Assembly (NCBI GenBank): GCA_964621165.1
Contig: CAZULC010000003.1
Location: 131,221-195,220, forward strand
Direction: 5' to 3'
Length of the DNA: 64,000 nucleotides
DNA from: UMGS1696 sp964621165
GTDB lineage: Bacteria; Bacillota; Clostridia; Oscillospirales; CAG-272
The stretch's first letter is position 1. Each line of letters opens with the position of its first letter. Under the pieces are notes generated by a model. It saw only the letters and a list, made by a program, of their open reading frames with translations. It did not search any database and was not told the DNA's origin. Positions 50,260-60,000 of this stretch are shown here, piece after piece. The position numbers and the translations under genes are program-made.

Positions 50260-51198
50260 TTATTCGCTCAGGCCCATTGACTGCATCAGCTTTGCGTTGA
50301 ACTCCTCGGCAGTGTTGTAGCCCATCTTCTTCTGGCGGTTGTTCATGGCGGCAATCTCAAGAACCACCGCGAGGTTGCGTCCGGGCTTCACGGGAATCGT
50401 GGTCATGGGAATCTTAATGCCCATAATGTCCGTGTAGTCGCTCTCGAGTCCCAGCCGGTCGTACATTTTTCCTTGGACCCAAGGCTCCAGATTTATAACC
50501 ATGTCCACCTTTTCCGTAGCCTTGACCGAACCCATACCGAATAGCCGGCGAACGTCCACAATGCCGATACCGCGCAGCTCAATGTAGTATTTCAAAATCT
50601 CGGGAGCCGTTCCTACGATGGACTTTGCCGAAACCTTGCGAAGCTCCACCGCGTCGTCTGCAATGAATCTGTGGCCACGCTTAATCAGCTCAATGGCCGT
50701 CTCGCTCTTTCCGACTCCGCTGTCTCCAGTGATGAATATTCCCTCGCCGTAAACCTCCACAAGAACGCCGTGACGCGTAATCTGAGGCGCAAGCTGAACA
50801 TGCAGATATGAAATCAGCGCCGCCATAAAATCGCTTGTGTTTTCCGTGGTTGTGCAGAGAGGTACCTCAAAATACTCCGCCAATTCCAAAAGAGTCTCGT
50901 CGACCTCGTTTCCGTGAGCCATGACGATAAGAACCGGGTGCATTTTGAGAAAATCCGTCAGTCTCTCCCGACGCAGCTCCTCCGGCATTTTTTTTATGTA
51001 CATAGCCTCAGCGTTTCCGAGAACCTGAATCCGCTTTGGATCAAAATGCTCAAAAAAGCCGGTGAGAACCAGTCCCGGCCTGCTGACGTCCGAGTCGGCA
51101 ATCATAATTTTGGAAGGATCGTCCGGAGTGCTGACGACTGTCATTTCCGTCTCGTTTATTATCTTCTGCAAATCTACTCTTGAAGTGAAGTCTTCCAT
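50260..51198 (-). CDS. hprK: HPr kinase/phosphorylase
   Basis: Bifunctional enzyme (312 aa) that phosphorylates HPr at Ser46 in carbon catabolite control and removes the phosphate when sugars are scarce. The N-terminal receiver-like domain (to about residue 125) includes VLTGFFEHFDPKRIQVLG. The P-loop is GDSGVGKSETA near 150, followed by RFIADDAVE and the HprK signature ELRGIGIVDVRRLFG. ATG 51198 (MEDFTSRV) is taken as start; a TTG four codons earlier is possible but has poor spacing. It has its own promoter. Confidence 0.95.
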   Translation of the reverse strand: MEDFTSRVDLQKIINETEMTVVSTPDDPSKIMIADSDVSRPGLVLTGFFEHFDPKRIQVLGNAEAMYIKKMPEELRRERLTDFLKMHPVLIVMAHGNEVDETLLELAEYFEVPLCTTTENTSDFMAALISYLHVQLAPQITRHGVLVEVYGEGIFITGDSGVGKSETAIELIKRGHRFIADDAVELRKVSAKSIVGTAPEILKYYIELRGIGIVDVRRLFGMGSVKATEKVDMVINLEPWVQGKMYDRLGLESDYTDIMGIKIPMTTIPVKPGRNLAVVLEIAAMNNRQKKMGYNTAEEFNAKLMQSMGLSE

Positions 51199-51244
51199 AT
51201 CTATAACCAAACCTTTGCGGGATATCCCTGATGTATTTTACTCT

Positions 51245-51273
51245 ATTATATCATAAGATTCAGCGGAATGCAA
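51245..51273 (-). promoter_or_regulatory. Sigma-A promoter of hprK
   Basis: Minus strand: TTGCAT (51273-51268), 17-nt spacer, TATAAT (51250-51245). Confidence 0.72.
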
Positions 51274-51382
51274 TATTTTTTTGCCATGACAGACATAAAA
51301 TATATATAATCGGACAAGTTACAGAGCGTTTTGAATTATAAGATTAAATCATGTTAAATTATAATTTTTTCACCTCAGATTA

Positions 51383-51411
51383 TTGAATTTATTTTAAAAA
51401 TGTGATATAAT
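51383..51411 (+). promoter_or_regulatory. Sigma-A promoter and leader of pcrA
   Basis: TTGAAT (51383-51388), 17-nt spacer, TATAAT (51406-51411). The leader of about 140 nt holds a 9-bp hairpin GAATATGAT/ATCGTATTC (about 51439-51470) and a possible 17-codon reading frame from a TTG near 51437. Otherwise 51274-51556 is AT-rich and featureless. Confidence 0.65.
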
Positions 51412-51556
51412 AGTATATAAGGGCAGAGAGTGGCATTTGAATATGATTATGGCAAAAAATCGTATTCTCGCCGCAAACGTATTTATTTGATAAAGTAAAG
51501 CATATAATAAGTTTTATTATTCATATACTTACATATTACAGAAATGAGCGTGTTTT

Positions 51557-53986
51557 ATGGCGTTAAACAATCCAAATTTACAAGAGTCCTATTTGCGACT
51601 GAAGAGAGAGCTGTTCGATAAGTATTATGACAAGCTCAACGATAAGCAGAGGGAAGCCGTTTATCATGTAAGCGGACCTCTTTTAATATTGGCAGGAGCA
51701 GGAAGCGGAAAAACCACAGTTCTTGTCAACCGTCTTGCCTATACCATAAGATACGGAGACGCTTATAATTCAGATTTGGTTCCGACAGATGTAAACGAGG
51801 ACTCCATAACCGATATGCAAAAAGCTCTCAGCCTCCCCCGTGAAGAGCTTGGAGAATATCTCGAGCGTTTCAGCGTGAACCCGCCGGCTCCATGGCAGGT
51901 CATGGCGATCACCTTCACAAATAAAGCGGCGCGCGAAATCAAGTCCCGTATACAGACAATATTCGGCGAAGACAGCGAGGAAGCGTCTGAAATCAAAACC
52001 GGAACCTTCCACTCCATATGCGTGCAGATTCTGCGGAAATACGGCGATAACATCGGCTACGACCGCAGCTTCACCATATGCGACACCGACGACAGCAAGA
52101 AGCAGATTCAGCTTTGCATGAAGCAGCTCACCATCGACGACAAGGTGCTTCCGGTAAAGACGGTCCAGAGCGCAATCAGCCGTGCAAAGGATAAGCTCAT
52201 AGGCCCGGAAGAATACATGACTCAGGCGGGAAGCGACGTCAAGTACAAGCAGATTGCCCAGATATACGAGCTGTATTCGATGAAGCTGAAGACCCAGAAC
52301 CTTCTCGATTTCGACGATATAATCATGCAGACCGTGACGCTCCTGACCGAATGCGAGGACGTGCGCAGAACCCTCCAGAACCGCTACAGATACATCTCCG
52401 TGGACGAATATCAGGACACCAACGCGGCACAGCTTGAACTGACCCTTCTTCTGTCGGCAAAGCACAAGAACATCATGGTAGTAGGCGACGACGACCAGAG
52501 CATATACAAGTTCCGCGGCGCGGTAATCGAAAACATCCTGAATTTCGACAAGCATTACGACAACACCGCCGTAATCAAGCTTGAAGAGAACTACCGCTCA
52601 ACCAAGACAATCCTCAACGCCGCAAACTCCGTCATTAGCAACAACTCCGGCAGAATGGGCAAAACTCTCTGGACCGAAGGAAACGAAGGCGACAAAATAC
52701 AGATCAAATACCTCGGGAACCAGAATGACGAAGGCCGCTACATCGCCGAAGTTGTCTCAAACGGAATCAAGGAAGGCAGAAGCTACAGGGACTACGCCGT
52801 GCTTTACCGCATGAATTCCCAGTCCCGTTCGGTTGAGCAGGCGTTTGCCAAGAGCGGAATCCCATACCGTTTGCTGGGCGGAATGCGCTTCTTCGACCGT
52901 ATGGAAGTCAAGGATATTGTGGCGTACCTCTCTCTCATCAATAACCCCAGCGACGACCTGAGACTCCGCAGAATCATAAACACACCCCGACGCGGAATCG
53001 GCGACAAATCCATTCAAATAGCCGAAACCCTCGCATATGAGGAAGGCTGCCGTCTGCTCGAATTTCTCCGCCGCGCAAAGAGGTACAACGCGATTTCCCC
53101 CGCAACGGCTAACCAGATGGTGAACTTCGTCTACATGATGGACCGTTTCCGCGAAGCCGCCGTGACAATGAAACCTTCAGAACTCATCGAATACGTTGCC
53201 GAGGAATCTGGCTACAACAAAATGCTCTCCGACATGACCGACATCGCCGAGCGTGACGAAAGACAGAACAACATAGGAGAATTAATCTCAGCCGCAAGGG
53301 CATATGAAGAATCGGTTGAGGAGCCGTCCCTTGTGGAATTCCTCGAGGATGTGGCTCTTGTCTCCGACGTTGACAAATACGACGAAACAGCCGACGCGGT
53401 GGTACTCATGACCATTCACTCGGCAAAAGGACTGGAGTTTCCAACCGTATTTCTCCCCGGAATGGAAGAGAACATCTTCCCAAGCTTCCAAACAATCCTC
53501 AACCCGGAGGAAATCGAAGAGGAACGCCGCCTCGCCTACGTGGCAATCACCCGTGCAAAGGAACAGCTCTGCATCACCCACGTCCGCGACAGAATGCTCA
53601 ACGGCAGAACCAGCTCCAATCAGCTCTCGCGTTTTGCCCAGGAAATTCCCGAGGAGCTTGCTGATAAGGATGAAGAGACTCCGGCAGACGAGGAGCTTCG
53701 CCAGCTAAGACAGCGTCCAGTAAAGCAGAAGCCGGTGAACTACTTCCTGAACGAAACCTCAAAGCCGTCGCCGTCCCTGACCTACCCAAGAGCACACAAG
53801 GCTATGAGCGAAACACAGGCTGCCGTATTCGAACCGGGAGACACCGTAAAGCATATGACCTTCGGAATCGGCTCCGTCATCTCAAAGAAGCCCATGGGCG
53901 GCGATACGCTCTATGAGATAGCCTTCGAAAAAGTCGGCACCAAAAAGCTCATGGCAACCTACGCCAAACTGACCAAGGTAGAATAA
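51557..53986 (+). CDS. pcrA: ATP-dependent DNA helicase of the UvrD/PcrA family
   Basis: SF1A 3'-5' helicase (809 aa) for repair, plasmid replication and removal of RecA or RNA polymerase. Motif Q/I appears as LNDKQREAV and [16 protein letters not shown], Ia as [18 protein letters not shown] as [14 protein letters not shown] as [17 protein letters not shown] as LEENYRS, V as [18 protein letters not shown] and VI as [11 protein letters not shown] linker insertion (residues 76-105) and a C-terminal Tudor-like tail ([17 protein letters not shown]) are present. It is the first gene of a run with proS and rodA. Confidence 0.94.
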   Translation: MALNNPNLQESYLRLKRELFDKYYDKLNDKQREAVYHVSGPLLILAGAGSGKTTVLVNRLAYTIRYGDAYNSDLVPTDVNEDSITDMQKALSLPREELGEYLERFSVNPPAPWQVMAITFTNKAAREIKSRIQTIFGEDSEEASEIKTGTFHSICVQILRKYGDNIGYDRSFTICDTDDSKKQIQLCMKQLTIDDKVLPVKTVQSAISRAKDKLIGPEEYMTQAGSDVKYKQIAQIYELYSMKLKTQNLLDFDDIIMQTVTLLTECEDVRRTLQNRYRYISVDEYQDTNAAQLELTLLLSAKHKNIMVVGDDDQSIYKFRGAVIENILNFDKHYDNTAVIKLEENYRSTKTILNAANSVISNNSGRMGKTLWTEGNEGDKIQIKYLGNQNDEGRYIAEVVSNGIKEGRSYRDYAVLYRMNSQSRSVEQAFAKSGIPYRLLGGMRFFDRMEVKDIVAYLSLINNPSDDLRLRRIINTPRRGIGDKSIQIAETLAYEEGCRLLEFLRRAKRYNAISPATANQMVNFVYMMDRFREAAVTMKPSELIEYVAEESGYNKMLSDMTDIAERDERQNNIGELISAARAYEESVEEPSLVEFLEDVALVSDVDKYDETADAVVLMTIHSAKGLEFPTVFLPGMEENIFPSFQTILNPEEIEEERRLAYVAITRAKEQLCITHVRDRMLNGRTSSNQLSRFAQEIPEELADKDEETPADEELRQLRQRPVKQKPVNYFLNETSKPSPSLTYPRAHKAMSETQAAVFEPGDTVKHMTFGIGSVISKKPMGGDTLYEIAFEKVGTKKLMATYAKLTKVE

Positions 53987-54029
53987 AATCAACTATATCA
54001 AAAACTTCACCGAAAGGAATCACTCTTTC

Positions 54030-55466
54030 ATGAAAAATGATAAGAAACTTGTCCGCGACATTACTTCAATGGACGAAGACTTTGCCAAATGGTACACAGA
54101 TATTTGCAAAAAAGCAGACCTTATTGATTATTCCAGCGTCAAAGGCTGCATGATAATCCGTCCTTACGGCTACGCAATCTGGGAAAACATTCAGAAAATC
54201 CTCGATACGAGATTCAAGGAACTGGGTCACGAAAACGTCTACATGCCCATGTTCATTCCCGAATCCCTGCTTCAGAAGGAAAAAGACCATGTTGAGGGCT
54301 TTGCTCCCGAGGTTGCGTGGGTAACTCACGGCGGAAACGAGCCTCTTACGGAAAGACTCTGCGTGAGACCGACGTCCGAGACACTTTTCTGTGAACACTA
54401 TGCCAATATCATAAAATCATACCGTGATCTGCCCAAACTCTACAACCAGTGGTGTTCAGTGGTTCGCTGGGAGAAGACCACCCGTCCTTTCCTCAGAAGT
54501 CGTGAATTCCTCTGGCAGGAAGGCCACACCATGCACGCCACCGCCGAGGAAGCAAGGGAAGAAACCATAAAAATGCTCAACGTCTACGCCGACTTCCACA
54601 TAAACGACCTGGCAATCCCTGTAATCAAGGGAGCAAAGACCCCCTCCGACAAATTCGCGGGAGCCGAGGACACCTACTGCATTGAAGCAATGATGCACGA
54701 CGGAAAAGCATTACAGGCGGGAACCTCCCACTACTTCGGCGACGGATTCGCGAGAGCCTTCGACATCCAGTACACCGACCGGGACAACACGCTGAAATAC
54801 CCCTTCCAGACCTCGTGGGGAGTTACAACCCGTATGATAGGCGGCATAATCATGACCCACGGCGACGACAACGGACTCGTACTTCCACCGGCTGTCGCTC
54901 CCATTCAGGTTGTGGTGATTCCCGTAGCCCAGCACAAGGACGGAGTATTGGAAGCAAACACCGCTCTCTACAACCGTCTTAAAGACAAGTTCAGAGTTAA
55001 ACTTGACGACAGCGACAACAGCCCCGGATGGAAGTTTGCCGAATACGAAATGAAGGGCGTTCCGCTGAGAATCGAAATGGGTCCACGCGACATCGAAAAC
55101 GGCGAATGCGTCATCGTGACCCGGCACGACATGGAAAAGACCTCCGTTTCAATCGAAAATATAGAGGAAGTCGTGGAGGCAAAGCTCAGGGAAGTGCGGA
55201 ACGGCATGTACGAAAAAGCTCTCGCCAACCGTGAGAGAAGAACCTACTCCTGCACGACACTCGACGAAATCAAGGAAGCCCTCACCCACGGCGACGGATT
55301 TGTCAAGGCCATGTGGTGCGGCCACGAGGAATGCGAAGACAAAATCAAGGAGCTCACTGGAGTCGGCTCAAGATGCATCCCCTTCGAGCAGGAGCACCTC
55401 TCAGACAAATGCGTATGCTGCGGAAAGCCCGCCAAGCACATGGTTTACTGGGGAATCGCTTACTAA
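54030..55466 (+). CDS. proS: Proline--tRNA ligase (archaeal/eukaryotic-like, type 3)
   Basis: Class II synthetase (478 aa) of the short ProRS form without the bacterial INS editing domain. Motif 2 is in [25 protein letters not shown], preceded by the RPTSE loop. Motif 3 is in [21 protein letters not shown]. An anticodon-binding domain follows, then the zinc-binding C-terminal domain with C-x-x-C pairs ([10 protein letters not shown]...KCVCCGK), and the terminal Tyr. AAAGGA precedes the ATG. This archaeal-type ProRS is scattered among Firmicutes. Confidence 0.95.
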   Translation: MKNDKKLVRDITSMDEDFAKWYTDICKKADLIDYSSVKGCMIIRPYGYAIWENIQKILDTRFKELGHENVYMPMFIPESLLQKEKDHVEGFAPEVAWVTHGGNEPLTERLCVRPTSETLFCEHYANIIKSYRDLPKLYNQWCSVVRWEKTTRPFLRSREFLWQEGHTMHATAEEAREETIKMLNVYADFHINDLAIPVIKGAKTPSDKFAGAEDTYCIEAMMHDGKALQAGTSHYFGDGFARAFDIQYTDRDNTLKYPFQTSWGVTTRMIGGIIMTHGDDNGLVLPPAVAPIQVVVIPVAQHKDGVLEANTALYNRLKDKFRVKLDDSDNSPGWKFAEYEMKGVPLRIEMGPRDIENGECVIVTRHDMEKTSVSIENIEEVVEAKLREVRNGMYEKALANRERRTYSCTTLDEIKEALTHGDGFVKAMWCGHEECEDKIKELTGVGSRCIPFEQEHLSDKCVCCGKPAKHMVYWGIAY

Positions 55467-55498
55467 AATAAACAAATGCAGAACACCGGCTGATAAAT

Positions 55499-56623
55499 AT
55501 GAAAGAATTTTCCGTAACTAACTTAGAAAAAATCAAGAGAATAGATCCGGTCATTTTAGCCTGCGTTCTCGGAATGAACATTTTGAGTATCATAACTCTG
55601 TCAGCCGCGTCCGACGCGTATGGTGACTGGTATCCGAAGGTTCAGACAATAGCGTCCCTCATCGGAATCGTCGGCATGGTGATTCTAACCTTCATCGACT
55701 ACGATGCGCTGATAAACAAGCTGAAATACGTTTTTTTTGCTGTGTCCGTCATACTGATGCTGGTCGTTTTCAGGTTCGGAGAGGGAACAATGGGAAATAA
55801 CAACTGGCTTCCCATTATACCCGGATTCAGTCTGTCGTGGCAGCCATCGGAATTTGTCAAGCTTACATACATGTCTTGCTTTGCTCTTCACCTCGCCTCC
55901 CTGAAGGATAAAATCAACCACCCGCTGTCGGTACTGCAGCTCGCACTTCACGCCGGACTGATTGTGGCACTGGTGGCGATAACCGACTTCGGCATGGCAC
56001 TGGTGTACATCTGCTTTACGGTGTTCATGCTGTTCGCCTCGGGAATGTCAATCTGGTACTTCGCGGGAGTTGGAGGAGCCATTATCGCGGCATCGCCGTT
56101 TTTGTGGCAGCATCTGTCAGAAAATCAGCAGAGGCGTATTTTGGTCGGCTTCAACCCTGACCTCGACCCCCTTGACAAGGGACTTCAGCAGATCGCCAGC
56201 CGCAGGTGCATTATCTCCGGCGGATTCAGAGGAGCGGGATTTTCCGGCGGAAGCATGTATTTCTCCCTTCCGGCAGGTCAGTCCGACTTTCTGTTTGGAG
56301 TCTTCGCTGAAAAGTTCGGCTTCATCGGGACGTTTCTGTACATTGCGCTGATGGTCATTCTTGTGCTGCGGATATTCTGGATTGCCAAAAACACCCGCAA
56401 AACCTACGCCTCCTATATCTGCGTGGGAATCGCGGGAATGCTCATCGCCCAGTCTACGGAGAACATAGGAATGTGCCTCGGAATGCTTCCGGTTGTAGGA
56501 ATCACACTGCCGTTTTTCTCTTACGGTTCGTCGTCCATAATATCAATGTACCTTTTCATCGGCTTGGTTCAGAGCATCTGCGCCCACAATAAAAAATACT
56601 ACTTCGAGCGGGAGAAGGAATAG
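55499..56623 (+). CDS. rodA: Rod-shape-determining SEDS glycosyltransferase RodA
   Basis: Polytopic SEDS-family peptidoglycan polymerase (374 aa, about 10 TM helices). Family motifs are FSLSWQPSEFVKLTYM, DFGMALVY (catalytic Asp region), AGQSDFLFGVFAEKFGF and the C-terminal GMLPVVGITLPFFSYGSSS. The length and the GNNNWLPIIPG loop favour RodA over FtsW or SpoVE, but without a neighbouring mre/pbp gene the split is not certain. It follows proS by 32 nt and ends in a strong terminator. Confidence 0.85.
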   Translation: MKEFSVTNLEKIKRIDPVILACVLGMNILSIITLSAASDAYGDWYPKVQTIASLIGIVGMVILTFIDYDALINKLKYVFFAVSVILMLVVFRFGEGTMGNNNWLPIIPGFSLSWQPSEFVKLTYMSCFALHLASLKDKINHPLSVLQLALHAGLIVALVAITDFGMALVYICFTVFMLFASGMSIWYFAGVGGAIIAASPFLWQHLSENQQRRILVGFNPDLDPLDKGLQQIASRRCIISGGFRGAGFSGGSMYFSLPAGQSDFLFGVFAEKFGFIGTFLYIALMVILVLRIFWIAKNTRKTYASYICVGIAGMLIAQSTENIGMCLGMLPVVGITLPFFSYGSSSIISMYLFIGLVQSICAHNKKYYFEREKE

Positions 56624-56643
56624 AAAATACCCGCCCCGCAGTC

Positions 56644-56684
56644 AAAAAAGGATTCAGCCAATTTTTCGGTTTGAGTCCTTTTTT
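56644..56684 (+). terminator. Terminator after rodA
   Basis: AAAAAAGGA/TCCTTTTTT outer stem, extended by TTCA/TGAG, with a T-rich 3' side. Confidence 0.8.
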
Positions 56685-56761
56685 ATACTCCCAAACCCGT
56701 TATTTTTCATAGAATTTAGCCGCAGGACAAAATATAACCATATCTGACAATATTTTAGGGG

Positions 56762-56790
56762 TTACATTTTCGCGTCCGGCGTATTATAAT
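56762..56790 (+). promoter_or_regulatory. Sigma-A promoter of the mecA-like gene
   Basis: TTACAT (56762-56767), 17-nt spacer, TATAAT (56785-56790). It excludes the in-frame ATG at 56789 as a start. Confidence 0.65.
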
Positions 56791-56827
56791 GTTAATGAAC
56801 CTAAAGATAACGGAGTTAAGAATAGCA

Positions 56828-57409
56828 ATGGAACTCATTGTAATCAGTGAATCAAAAATCAAACTAATGCTGACTGGGGAAGACATGGCTTCCTACAGCG
56901 GATCGACAAAGGAAATACTCAACACGATAATGGACGATGTGAGGAACAAATGCGGCTGCAGCGGCATGAGCGGACGGATTTTCATGCAGATGTACCCATC
57001 AAAGGGAGGTGGGTGCGAGATGTTCGTCACAAAGCTCAGCGACTACAGGCCGAACTCCGACGCAAGTGTCATAAAATGCATGCGTACCGGAGAAGAGCGG
57101 GTTCTCACGGAATACCGTAAATATATATACACCGAGCGCGGAAGATACGTCATCTATTCCTTCGACTGTATGGAAAACATGCTCCGCTGCTGTCGGGACC
57201 TGTGCGGAATGAAGTACAGCGGAGAAAGCACAGCCTATATCGAGCGGGAAAAGCGGATTTTTTATCTTTTGCTTGAAAGTGAAACTCACGCCGCCGGGGA
57301 GAACTTCGGCAAGCTCTGCCCAAGCCGGTTTTATTATTACATAAACGAACACTGCGACGTGATGTGCGAAAAATCAGCCGTAGAAATTCTCGCCAGATTC
57401 GCCCTGTAA
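56828..57409 (+). CDS. mecA: Adaptor protein MecA family
   Basis: 193-aa adaptor that in Bacillus delivers substrates to ClpC for degradation. The start ATG 56828 (MELIVISESKIKLMLTGEDM) fits the family N-terminus. The central PSKGGGCEMFVTKL motif, preceded by QMYP, is the MecA hallmark. The C-terminal ClpC-binding part is recognisable but divergent and Cys-rich (CMENMLRCCRDLCG). It stands alone with its own promoter. Confidence 0.86.
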   Translation: MELIVISESKIKLMLTGEDMASYSGSTKEILNTIMDDVRNKCGCSGMSGRIFMQMYPSKGGGCEMFVTKLSDYRPNSDASVIKCMRTGEERVLTEYRKYIYTERGRYVIYSFDCMENMLRCCRDLCGMKYSGESTAYIEREKRIFYLLLESETHAAGENFGKLCPSRFYYYINEHCDVMCEKSAVEILARFAL

Positions 57410-57489
57410 ATTTTTGTTCATATTTTATGGTAGAATATTTCCGTTTAGTGTGGTATTATATTTTAAAAATGTAACACTACGGAGAAAAT

Positions 57490-59022
57490 ATGGACGATAA
57501 ATCATATCTTAAAGTTTTAAGCGACAGGAAATTCAGCGAATGGATTAAATCCTGCCCTCTGCAGGTCAAGGGAATTGTAATAACAAAGCCGTCGCCGGAG
57601 TCAGAACCGGAAATAAAAATCCGCTCCACCCCCTGCGGCGAATACAGCGTAACGGCTTATTCCGTAAAAATAACTCTACTGTCAGCCCGAAAGGAAAAAA
57701 TCGGCGAATTCACAGCGGCAAATGTAAAACCCATTGAATCCGACCCGATAAAGTCCACTGAAGCAAACGCGGTTTACGCAAACGCAAAAATTATGTCAGT
57801 TGATTTTGCTGACGGCCGCAAATGGGAGAATGCATCTGATGAGGACGGTATGGAACTGCCCGAACAGGAGATATACTGGCAGACCGACCCGCTGTACGAA
57901 CAAATCAAGCTTGTCTGCGAGGGAATAGTCGACGCAAAATATAAGCCCGACTTGGTTGACGGAGGCTGGAGATGTGCCTGCGGTCAGGTGAACTGTGCGG
58001 ACAGCGAAAAATGCGGCTCCTGCCATACGTCAAAGAAATGGCTTGACGAAAACCTGAACGAAGAATACCTGAAAAAGCTGAAAACCGAATCTGACACCAA
58101 ATCCGAAAAACAGATCGAGCGTGAAGTAAAGCGCCACCGAGAAAAAGAAGGTCTGTCAGACAAAGCTAAAGCGGCAATAGCACTTTCAACCGTCGCGCTG
58201 GCAGCAGTCCTCGTACTCCTGACCGTATTTCAGATTATACCCTCAATCAAATATTCCGGTGCGGTGAAGGCTGTCGAAGCGGGTGAATACGACAAAGCCA
58301 TATCAGCGTTCACTGAACTCAATAATTTCAAGGATTCCAAGAATCAGCTTTACAACGTCACACAACAAAAAGCTCAATCCATTACCGGCCTCGATGAGGT
58401 ATACATGACCACAACCGCTGCCGAGCCTTGGTTCTCGATAACGGAAGACGGCACTCTGTCTTTCCGCAAGGATGACTACACCGGAAGCTGGAATAATTTC
58501 GTCATTCCAGATATGGTTGACGGAATCATGGTCAGGGAGCTTGAGCGCAATTTCTTCATGAACTGCAAAGACATGACCGTAGTCACAATATCCGACTGCG
58601 TTGAGGTGCTTGGCGAGCAGACTTTTTACAACTGCGAAGCACTTCACACTGTCAATTTCGGGAAAAGTATCCGCGAAATCGGCTCCCGTGCGTTCATCAA
58701 CTGTACATCACTTGAAGAAATAGAAATTCCCGACACAGTGGAAAGTCTCGGACTGCGTGCGTTCAATAACTGCATAAACCTGAAAAAAGCTACTCTTGGC
58801 GTGGGGATTACCAAAATTTCAAGCTACCAATTCAGTCTGTGCGTGAATCTTGAACAGCTGACTTTGAAGTCGCCCATCACCGAAATCGACGAATATGCCT
58901 TTTCGGAATGTATGGCGCTTGAAAACATCTTCTGCTGTTATCCCGAATCCGATTGGACCGACCCCACCGTAGCTGAAGGAAACGATTACTGGAATGATGT
59001 GAACATATCCTTCGACAACTGA
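57490..59022 (+). CDS. Zinc-ribbon, single-TM, leucine-rich repeat (BspA-type) protein
   Basis: 510-aa modular protein. Residues 1-155 are a soluble domain of unknown type. Residues 160-178 form a RanBP2-like zinc ribbon (W160, C162, C164, C169, C175, C178). A basic coiled segment (190-222) precedes one TM helix at about 229-250. A TPR-like helix pair (GAVKAVEAGEYDKAISAFTE) follows, then a BspA/LRR_5 repeat region (about 340-480, with TFYNCEALHTVNFG and AFINCTSLEEIEIPD). There is no signal peptide, so the LRR part is probably outside and the zinc ribbon inside. Confidence 0.78.
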   Translation: MDDKSYLKVLSDRKFSEWIKSCPLQVKGIVITKPSPESEPEIKIRSTPCGEYSVTAYSVKITLLSARKEKIGEFTAANVKPIESDPIKSTEANAVYANAKIMSVDFADGRKWENASDEDGMELPEQEIYWQTDPLYEQIKLVCEGIVDAKYKPDLVDGGWRCACGQVNCADSEKCGSCHTSKKWLDENLNEEYLKKLKTESDTKSEKQIEREVKRHREKEGLSDKAKAAIALSTVALAAVLVLLTVFQIIPSIKYSGAVKAVEAGEYDKAISAFTELNNFKDSKNQLYNVTQQKAQSITGLDEVYMTTTAAEPWFSITEDGTLSFRKDDYTGSWNNFVIPDMVDGIMVRELERNFFMNCKDMTVVTISDCVEVLGEQTFYNCEALHTVNFGKSIREIGSRAFINCTSLEEIEIPDTVESLGLRAFNNCINLKKATLGVGITKISSYQFSLCVNLEQLTLKSPITEIDEYAFSECMALENIFCCYPESDWTDPTVAEGNDYWNDVNISFDN

Positions 59023-59026
59023 AAAA

Positions 59027-59062
59027 ATAAAGGGAGACTGAACAAAATCAGCCTCTCTTTAA
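59027..59062 (+). terminator. Terminator after the LRR gene
   Basis: AAAGGGAGA-CTGA/TCAG-CCTCTCTTT stem with small internal mismatch and a short T/A tail. Confidence 0.65.
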
Positions 59063-59114
59063 TATTACAAAAGCCCCCTCGGATAAAGGGAGCCTTGTAA
59101 TTTAAGCAAAACCA

Positions 59115-59369
59115 TTACTGTTCAGCCGAAACAAGCTTTCTCAGGTTGTCAATCCGCACGGGATTCTCGGAATTCGCCCACTCCTTAAGCTTTGGACATG
59201 GGAAAGAAGAGCATTTGCCGCAATGTTCGAGGGACTTGTCAGTACTGCATTTGTACAGCTCGCACTCGCCCCAGAAAACCCTACCCTTGTTTTCCCGGCA
59301 CCCACGACAGCTCTGCTCAGCTTTGAACCTGCATGAGCCGCAGTCGATTCCGCATATACTGTATGCCAT
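59115..59369 (-). CDS. DUF3795 cysteine-rich protein
   Basis: 84 aa with ten cysteines spaced as in DUF3795: SICGIDCGSCRFK, CRGCRENKG, CELYKC, HCGKCSSFPCPKL. Probably binds zinc or an Fe-S cluster; function unknown. The ATG at 59369 has a GGGAA-type site upstream. The 59370-59622 spacer contains no further gene that I can support. Confidence 0.85.
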   Translation of the reverse strand: MAYSICGIDCGSCRFKAEQSCRGCRENKGRVFWGECELYKCSTDKSLEHCGKCSSFPCPKLKEWANSENPVRIDNLRKLVSAEQ

Positions 59370-59622
59370 AAATATTCCCTTTCTCGTAAGTACTTAAATC
59401 CGATTGTGATAATAGCTGCCGAAAAAATATGTATCCGACGGGAATTTTCTTGAAATGTAAAAGAACATGAAAATGTCAGAAGAAGCCATCTCGATGTTTA
59501 ATAAAATCAAAAACCAAATCAGGCTGAAATGAAAAACAATAAATAATACAATATAAATAATCGTAAAGACAGTAACCGGAGTTATTAACGAAATTAAACA
59601 ATTCTTCTTTGGCTACCATCCG

Positions 59623-59988
59623 TCAGTCATACGAAATACTGACAGTACGGGGCAAGTCGACTACGATTATTGCGTTCTTAAGAAATTTCGGAAAGGGAAG
59701 CGCGTGTAAAATTTCATAAATTATTACATTGACGAATAAAATCAGAATAACTGTTATAACAGAAGCTAATGCCAGTTTTATTTTATCTGTTTTATCAATT
59801 CCGAGATTTGTGAAAAAATCAACAATATCATTCCGTATAATGAAAGCAAAAATGGTATTTATTAGTAAAACGATTGGCAAAAGAACCATGTAAAACTTCG
59901 AACAAGCATTGAATCCGCCAGTGTTCGGGTAATTTTTAATTATATCTTTTATATGTTCATCAAACTGAGACAAATTGACAATTTTCAT
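59623..59988 (-). pseudogene. Probably truncated DUF3267-like membrane protein
   Basis: 121 aa with two TM segments (about 34-52 and 72-91). The second is followed by IIYEILHALPFPK, resembling the zinc-site helix HELxHALxFP of DUF3267, but the first His is Tyr. The protein stops 20 residues later (SISYD then TGA), whereas the family usually continues with further membrane segments. The frame after the stop keeps some coding look for about 20 codons. It begins 12 nt after the GH38 stop. AT-rich codons distinguish it from its neighbours. Confidence 0.5.
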
Positions 59989-60000
59989 CCTGTTTACTCG

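Noticed and set aside
51770..52555. 261-codon minus-strand frame inside pcrA
   Set aside because: Antisense to helicase motifs Ia to III; no start signals or family motifs.
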